A stretch of DNA of 64,000 nt from the NCBI RefSeq assembly GCF_949987535.1, contig NC_080064.1:133018708-133082707 (forward strand), in the 5' to 3' direction. The notes below the pieces were generated by a model, which saw only the letters and a list, made by a program, of their open reading frames with translations, had not been told where the DNA came from and did not search any database. Below, piece after piece: positions 52,801-58,800 of the stretch. Position 1 is the first letter of the stretch; every line of letters begins with the position of its first letter. This DNA comes from Balaenoptera acutorostrata (taxonomy: Eukaryota > Chordata > Mammalia > Artiodactyla > Balaenopteridae). Position numbers and translations under genes: made by a program.

Positions 52801-55800
52801 TAAAAATTTACTTTTTAAGTGTATAGTTCAGTAATGTTAAGTATATTCACAGTCATGTGAAACAGATCTCCAGAACTTTTCCATTTTGTAAATCTGAAAC
52901 TCTATATCCATTAAACCAATCCCTTTTTTCCTCTCCTCCCAGCCCCTGGTAACCTTCGTTGTGTTTTCTGTTTCTGTGAATTTGAATATTTTAGATAAAT
53001 AATATAAGATTCCTCTTACATGAGTTGTCTTTCTCTGACTGGCTTATTTCACTTAGCTTAGTGTCCTCAAGTTTCATCCATGTAGTAGCATGTGACAGGA
53101 TTTTCTTCTTTTTTAAGACTGAATATCCTGTTGTACAGATATAATCATGTTTTGTTTATTCATCTGTTGATGGGCATTTGGGTTGCTTCTGCCTCTTGGC
53201 TATTGTGAAATAACGCTGCTGTGAACATGAGTGTGCAAATATATCTTTAAGACCTTGCTTTCAGTTCTTCTGGATATATAGTTGACCCTTGAACAGTGCT
53301 GGAGTTAGGGGCACTGAGTCTCTGTGCAGTTGAAAATCCATGTATAATTTATAGTTGGCCCTCCATATCTGTGGTTCCTCCGTATCTGAGGTTCTGGATC
53401 CGCAGATTCAGCCAACCACATGTTGTGTAGTACTGTAGTATTTACTGTTGAAAAAAATCCATGTTTAAGTTGACTCATGCAGTTCAAATCCATGTTTTTC
53501 AAGGGTCAACTATGTACTCAAATGGGATTGCTGGATCATATGGTAGTTCTTTTTTTGAAGAAACTTTACAGTGTTTGTCATAGTGGTTGCACCATTTTAC
53601 AGTTCCACCAACAGTGCACAGTGGTTCCAGATTTCTCCACATCCTCACCAGTACCTGTTTTCTATTTTGATAGTAGCCATCCTAATGGATGTGAGGTGAT
53701 ATCTCATTTTGCTTTTGATTTGTGTTTCTCTGATGATTAGTGATGTTGAGCATCTTTTCATGTGCTTGTTGGCCATCTGTAAATCATCTTTGAAGAAATG
53801 TCTATTCAAGTCCTTTGCTCATTTTTAAATCAGGTTATTTTTTATTGTTTAATTGTAAGAGTTCTATATATTCTGGATATCAATCCCTTATCAGATATAT
53901 GATTTGCAGCTATATTCTCCCATTTTGTAGGTTGAGTTTTCACTCTGTTGATTGTGTCCTTTGATGGACAAAAATTTTTTAAGTTTGATGTAGTCCCATT
54001 TGTCTATTTTTGCTTTTGTTGCTTGTACTTTAAATGTCACATCCAAGAAATCACTGCCAAGGCCAATGTCATGAAGTTTTCCTTCTGTGTTTTCTTCTAG
54101 GAATTTTATAGTTTTAGGTTTTATGTTTAGGTTCTTAATCCATTGTCAGTTAATTTTTGTATATGATGTAAGATAAGGGTTCAACTTCATTCTTTTGCAT
54201 GTGGATATCCAGTTTTCCCAGCACTATTTGTTGAAGAGACTGTTCATTCCCCATTGAGTGGTCTTGCCACCCTTGTTGAAGATTATTTGACCATTTGTGA
54301 GAGGATTTATTTCTGGGCTTTTTTTTTATTCCATTGGTCTGTATGCCTCTTTATACCAGTACCACACTGTTTTGATTACTGTAGCTTTGTGACGTGTTTT
54401 GAAATCAGGCAGTGTGAGTCCTCTATTTTTATTTTTTAAAAATTGTTTTGCATATTTAAGATCACTTGGGATTTGATATGAATTTTAGGATGCATTTCAG
54501 CAAAAGAATGCTATTAGGATTTTGATAGGGATTATGCTTAATCTATAGATCGTTTTGGTAGTATGGACATCTTGACAATATGAAGTCTTCCAGTCATGAA
54601 CGTGAGATGTCTTTACATTTTTTTGTACCTTCTTTAATTTCTTTCATCAGTGTTTTGTAGTTTATACTTTGATTTGCGTCTCTCACTTTTGTTGACCAGC
54701 CAGGTGGACCAAAATTGTTTTGATTTTTGTAAGACATTTTTATTATAAAATAAGTGAAATACAAAAAAGTGCACAAAACTGAAATGCACAACATGCAAAG
54801 TAATTATAAAGTGAACACCTGTGTAACTAACACCCAGATCAAGAAATAGAACAAGGCCAGCACTTTTGGTATTGCTCCTGTAGAGGTAGCTGTCTTGACT
54901 TTTGAAATAGTCATATTCTTCATTTTCTTAATAGTTTTACCATTAGTGTTTGGATTCCTCAACAGTATAATTTGATTTTTGCCTGGTTTTGAGCTTTTGA
55001 TAAATGGAATCATACCATATATATTCTTTTTTGTCTTCTTTCTTTCAGCTTTCTATTTGTAAGGTTCATATACATGATTATACTTCATTTTCAATATTGT
55101 ATAGTATTTCAGTAACTGACTAAATCACAATGTAGTTATCCATTCTACTGTGTTGTTTACAGTTTGGGGCTATTACAGATGATGCTGCTGTAAACATTCC
55201 CTTTGTTTGTATACCGGCACATAGTTGCATGAGTTTCTCTAGGAATATTACCTAGATGTAAAATTGCTGGGTTGTAGGGTATGCTTACCTACAAGTTATA
55301 AGATAATGGCAAACTTTTCCAAAGCGGTCATATCAGTTTATCCTTCCACCAGTACCATGAGAATTCCCATTATTCTATGTTTTTACCAGCACGCACTTAG
55401 AATTGTCAAATTTTAAAGTGTTTAACCTCATTGCAATTGTAATTTGCATTACCTGATTACTAGTGGGGTTGAGCATGTTTACTTATGCCTTTTATTCATT
55501 TGACGTTCCTGGGCATTAAAGGTTTTTGCCTGTTCTTTTACTGAGTTGTTTCTCTCTTTCGTACTGGTTTATAGTTATTTTTAAGATTTGGATTCTAATT
55601 ATTGGTTGGTTAAATGTTGCAGATATCTTATTTCATGCAGGTATCTATTTCACTCTTGAGACAACCTATTTTACATGGAGTCTTTTTTTTTTAATATTTA
55701 TTTACTTCTGGCTGCATTGGGTCTTAGTTGTGGCATGTGGGATCTTTTGTGGCTGCGCATAGGCTTTGTCTAGTTGCAGCAAGCAGGGGCTGCTCTTCGT

Positions 55801-58800
55801 TGTGCCGTGTGGGCTTCTCATTGCGGTGGCTTCTCGTTGCAGAGCACGGGCTCTAGGCACGCGGGCTTCAGTAGTTGCAGCATGCGGGCTCAGTAGTTGT
55901 GGCTCACGGGGTTAGTTGCTCCGCGGCCTGTGGGATCTTCCCGGACCAGGGATCAAACCCGTGTCCCCTGCATTGGCAGGAGGATTCTTAACCACTGCGC
56001 CACCAGGGAAGTCCCACAAGTCCCCTTTCAAATCACACTATACTACTTTTACAGGTAATATGAATATTTTATAATAACAAAATATTCCTAATTCCTCCCT
56101 TCAATCCCTTATATCATTTCTGTCATTCTTTTTACTTCTATATAAGCATGTATAGTTACATAAGCATACTCAAATACGTTGTTGCTATTATTGTTTTGAA
56201 CAAGTTGTTACGTTATGGATTAAGAATAAGAAAAGTTTTTATCTTACCTTCACTTACTCGTTCTCTGATACTCTTCCTTTTTTTATGCAGATCGGAGTTT
56301 CTGACCTGTATTATTTTCCTTTCTGAAGAACTACTTTTAACATTTCTTGCAAAAGCAGGTCTATTGGCAACAATTCCTCAATTTTAGCTTGTATCTTTGA
56401 TTTTTTGAAGTTTGTATATGAAATGCCTGGGTGTAGTAATTTTGGCACTTGTCCTTCTTGGTATTCTGAGTTTCCTGGATCTGTGGTTGCTGTCAGACAT
56501 TAATTTGGGGAAATTCTGTCATTATTACTTACAATATTGCTTCTGTTCCATTCTCCCACTCTTGTCTTTCTGTATTCTCGTTACTCGTATGTTACACCTT
56601 TTGTAGTTGTCCCGCAGTTTTTCGGTATTCTGTTCATTTTTTTTAAATTCGTTTTTCTCTTTACTTTTTAGTTTTGAAAATTTCTATTGTCATATCCTCA
56701 GCCTCAGTTATTCTTTGCTCAGCTGTGTTCAGTCTACTAATGAACCCATCAGAGGCATTCTTCATTTCTGTTACTGTGTTTGATCTCTAGCATTTCTTTT
56801 TTTTTTAATTTTTTTTATTTTTTTATTTTTTTAAACATCTTTATTGAAGTATAATTGCCTTACAATAGTGTGTTAGCTTCTGCTTTATAACAAAGTGAAT
56901 CAGTTATACATATACAATATGTTCCCATTTCTCTTCCCTCTTAGCATTTCTTTTTAATTCCTTTTTAGAATTTTTCTGCTTACATTTTCCACCTGTTCTT
57001 GCATGTTGTCTACTTTTTTCCACTTAAGTCCTTAGTATATTAATCATGGTTTTTAAAAATTCCTGGTCTAATAATTTCAGCATTCCTTCCATATCTAACT
57101 CTGGTTCTAATGCACGTTTAGTCTTTTCAAACTGTGTTTGCCCCGTTTTAAATGCCTTGTAATTTTTTGTTGAAAGGGGACTATAATGTACAGGTGGTCC
57201 CCAACTTATGATGGTTTGACTTAATTTTTCAACTTCACGACAGACTTAATTTTTCAACTTCATGACGTGTGAAAGCAATATGCATTCAGTTAAAATTGTA
57301 CTTTGAATTTTGACCTTTCCCAGGCTAGTAATATGTAGTATGATTCTCTCTCATGATGCTGGGCAGTGGCAGCAAGCTCTCAGGACAAAAATGACTTTTG
57401 TGTTCCACTTGACTGTCTGGGTTCCTACTTTTCCTTCAATTGTGGCCTGGGATTACTTACTTAGTCTTGACAGCCCTTCAGTGCTGTTAGTGATTTTTTT
57501 TAAAATTCATACTTAATTGCTTGAGGTTGATCTGAAAACCATTAACAACCATTCCTAGAAGTAGACATCATGTTTTTTAAAAAAGCAATTTGAATGAGAT
57601 TAGTAATCTGATAGAAATGACTATTTAAAGGAATCTTGGATACTTTTATGTATTTGGTGACTTTCTCAACAAATTTCTAAGACAATGAAAAAATTATAAT
57701 TCGTTGAATCATGTTGTTAGTAAATTTCCGGTACATGAACTTTTATAGTGAGTTTGCTACTTATAAACTTCTGCCTGCATCAGCCTATAAATCATTTACT
57801 TTTAGTGGATTGAATAGGACTGAAGTCTCAGAGCGCCTCTTTTATATACGTGTTTATCTTGTCAGGGTGGGGGTGGCATAGAGCTGTCGTGAATGTGCTA
57901 AAGTAATGAAATCTCAGCAACCTAAGACTAGTATTTCTAATTTACTCACCATGCCAGAGTGTTTATTCATTATTGCTTGATCGCTGATATTGCATATTCA
58001 AGCTATTTTAAGATTTTGGAGTTCATAGTTTTGATCACAATAAATCATAGTTTTGATCACAGTAAATCATAGTAATAAACAATTAGAAAAAACTTCTTGT
58101 ATGTTCTTTTAACTGGCTTTCATACACAGTCACAACTGCTTGTTGCACATAGTTAACCCATATTTGCAACACAGTATAGAGTTTAGTCTTCTGGAAAAAT
58201 ATTCACATGATCTGTAGGTTTGGTATTAGCTTACCTGGAATGTGATTTTTCTCACCACGTAAGAGGGTAGAGCTGGCCCAAACAAGGATCCTTACTGTGT
58301 TGGCTGATAGCTGATAGCCAACACACAGTAAGTTAAAAACTTAAGTTATTTGATGATGATCAATCAAGCCCAAAATAAGAATGGTGCCCTCTCCTAACTT
58401 ATTGCTTTTGGCTTACTAATTTCAAGTGCATAAATATATGATATAAATATAAATTCATTGGTTCTGTTAAGAAAATAATCATAAAGGGATAATATATTTA
58501 TAGTATTTAATCATAGTATAATCTACATTTTACGTCTGCTTTTTTTCTTACTTACAGTAGACCCAAATGATCTGTACATTGTAGAACCCCTCAAGTTCTC
58601 TCCAGAAAAAAAGGTAATGTTTTGTTTCCTTTTAAGTATATTGGTGTGTTATGTGGGTGTAGATGAAGAAATAGGTTGAAAGTTTTAATATAACCTTTAA
58701 GTGGTCCTTAAACTTACTGTTTATTTTCAATCATGATGATAATGATGTAAATGTTTACAGGGGTCAGCAAACTATGACCCATAGGCTATATATGGCCTGT

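Larger units (their letters stand above)
50912..58557 (+). other. SUCO intron 22
   Basis: 7.6 kb, largely antisense L1 of several ages with SINE and DNA-transposon insertions (listed). Unassigned: 50912-51770, 52330-52740 and 57330-58020. ORFs at 50966-51305 show no recognised similarity. Confidence 0.85.
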
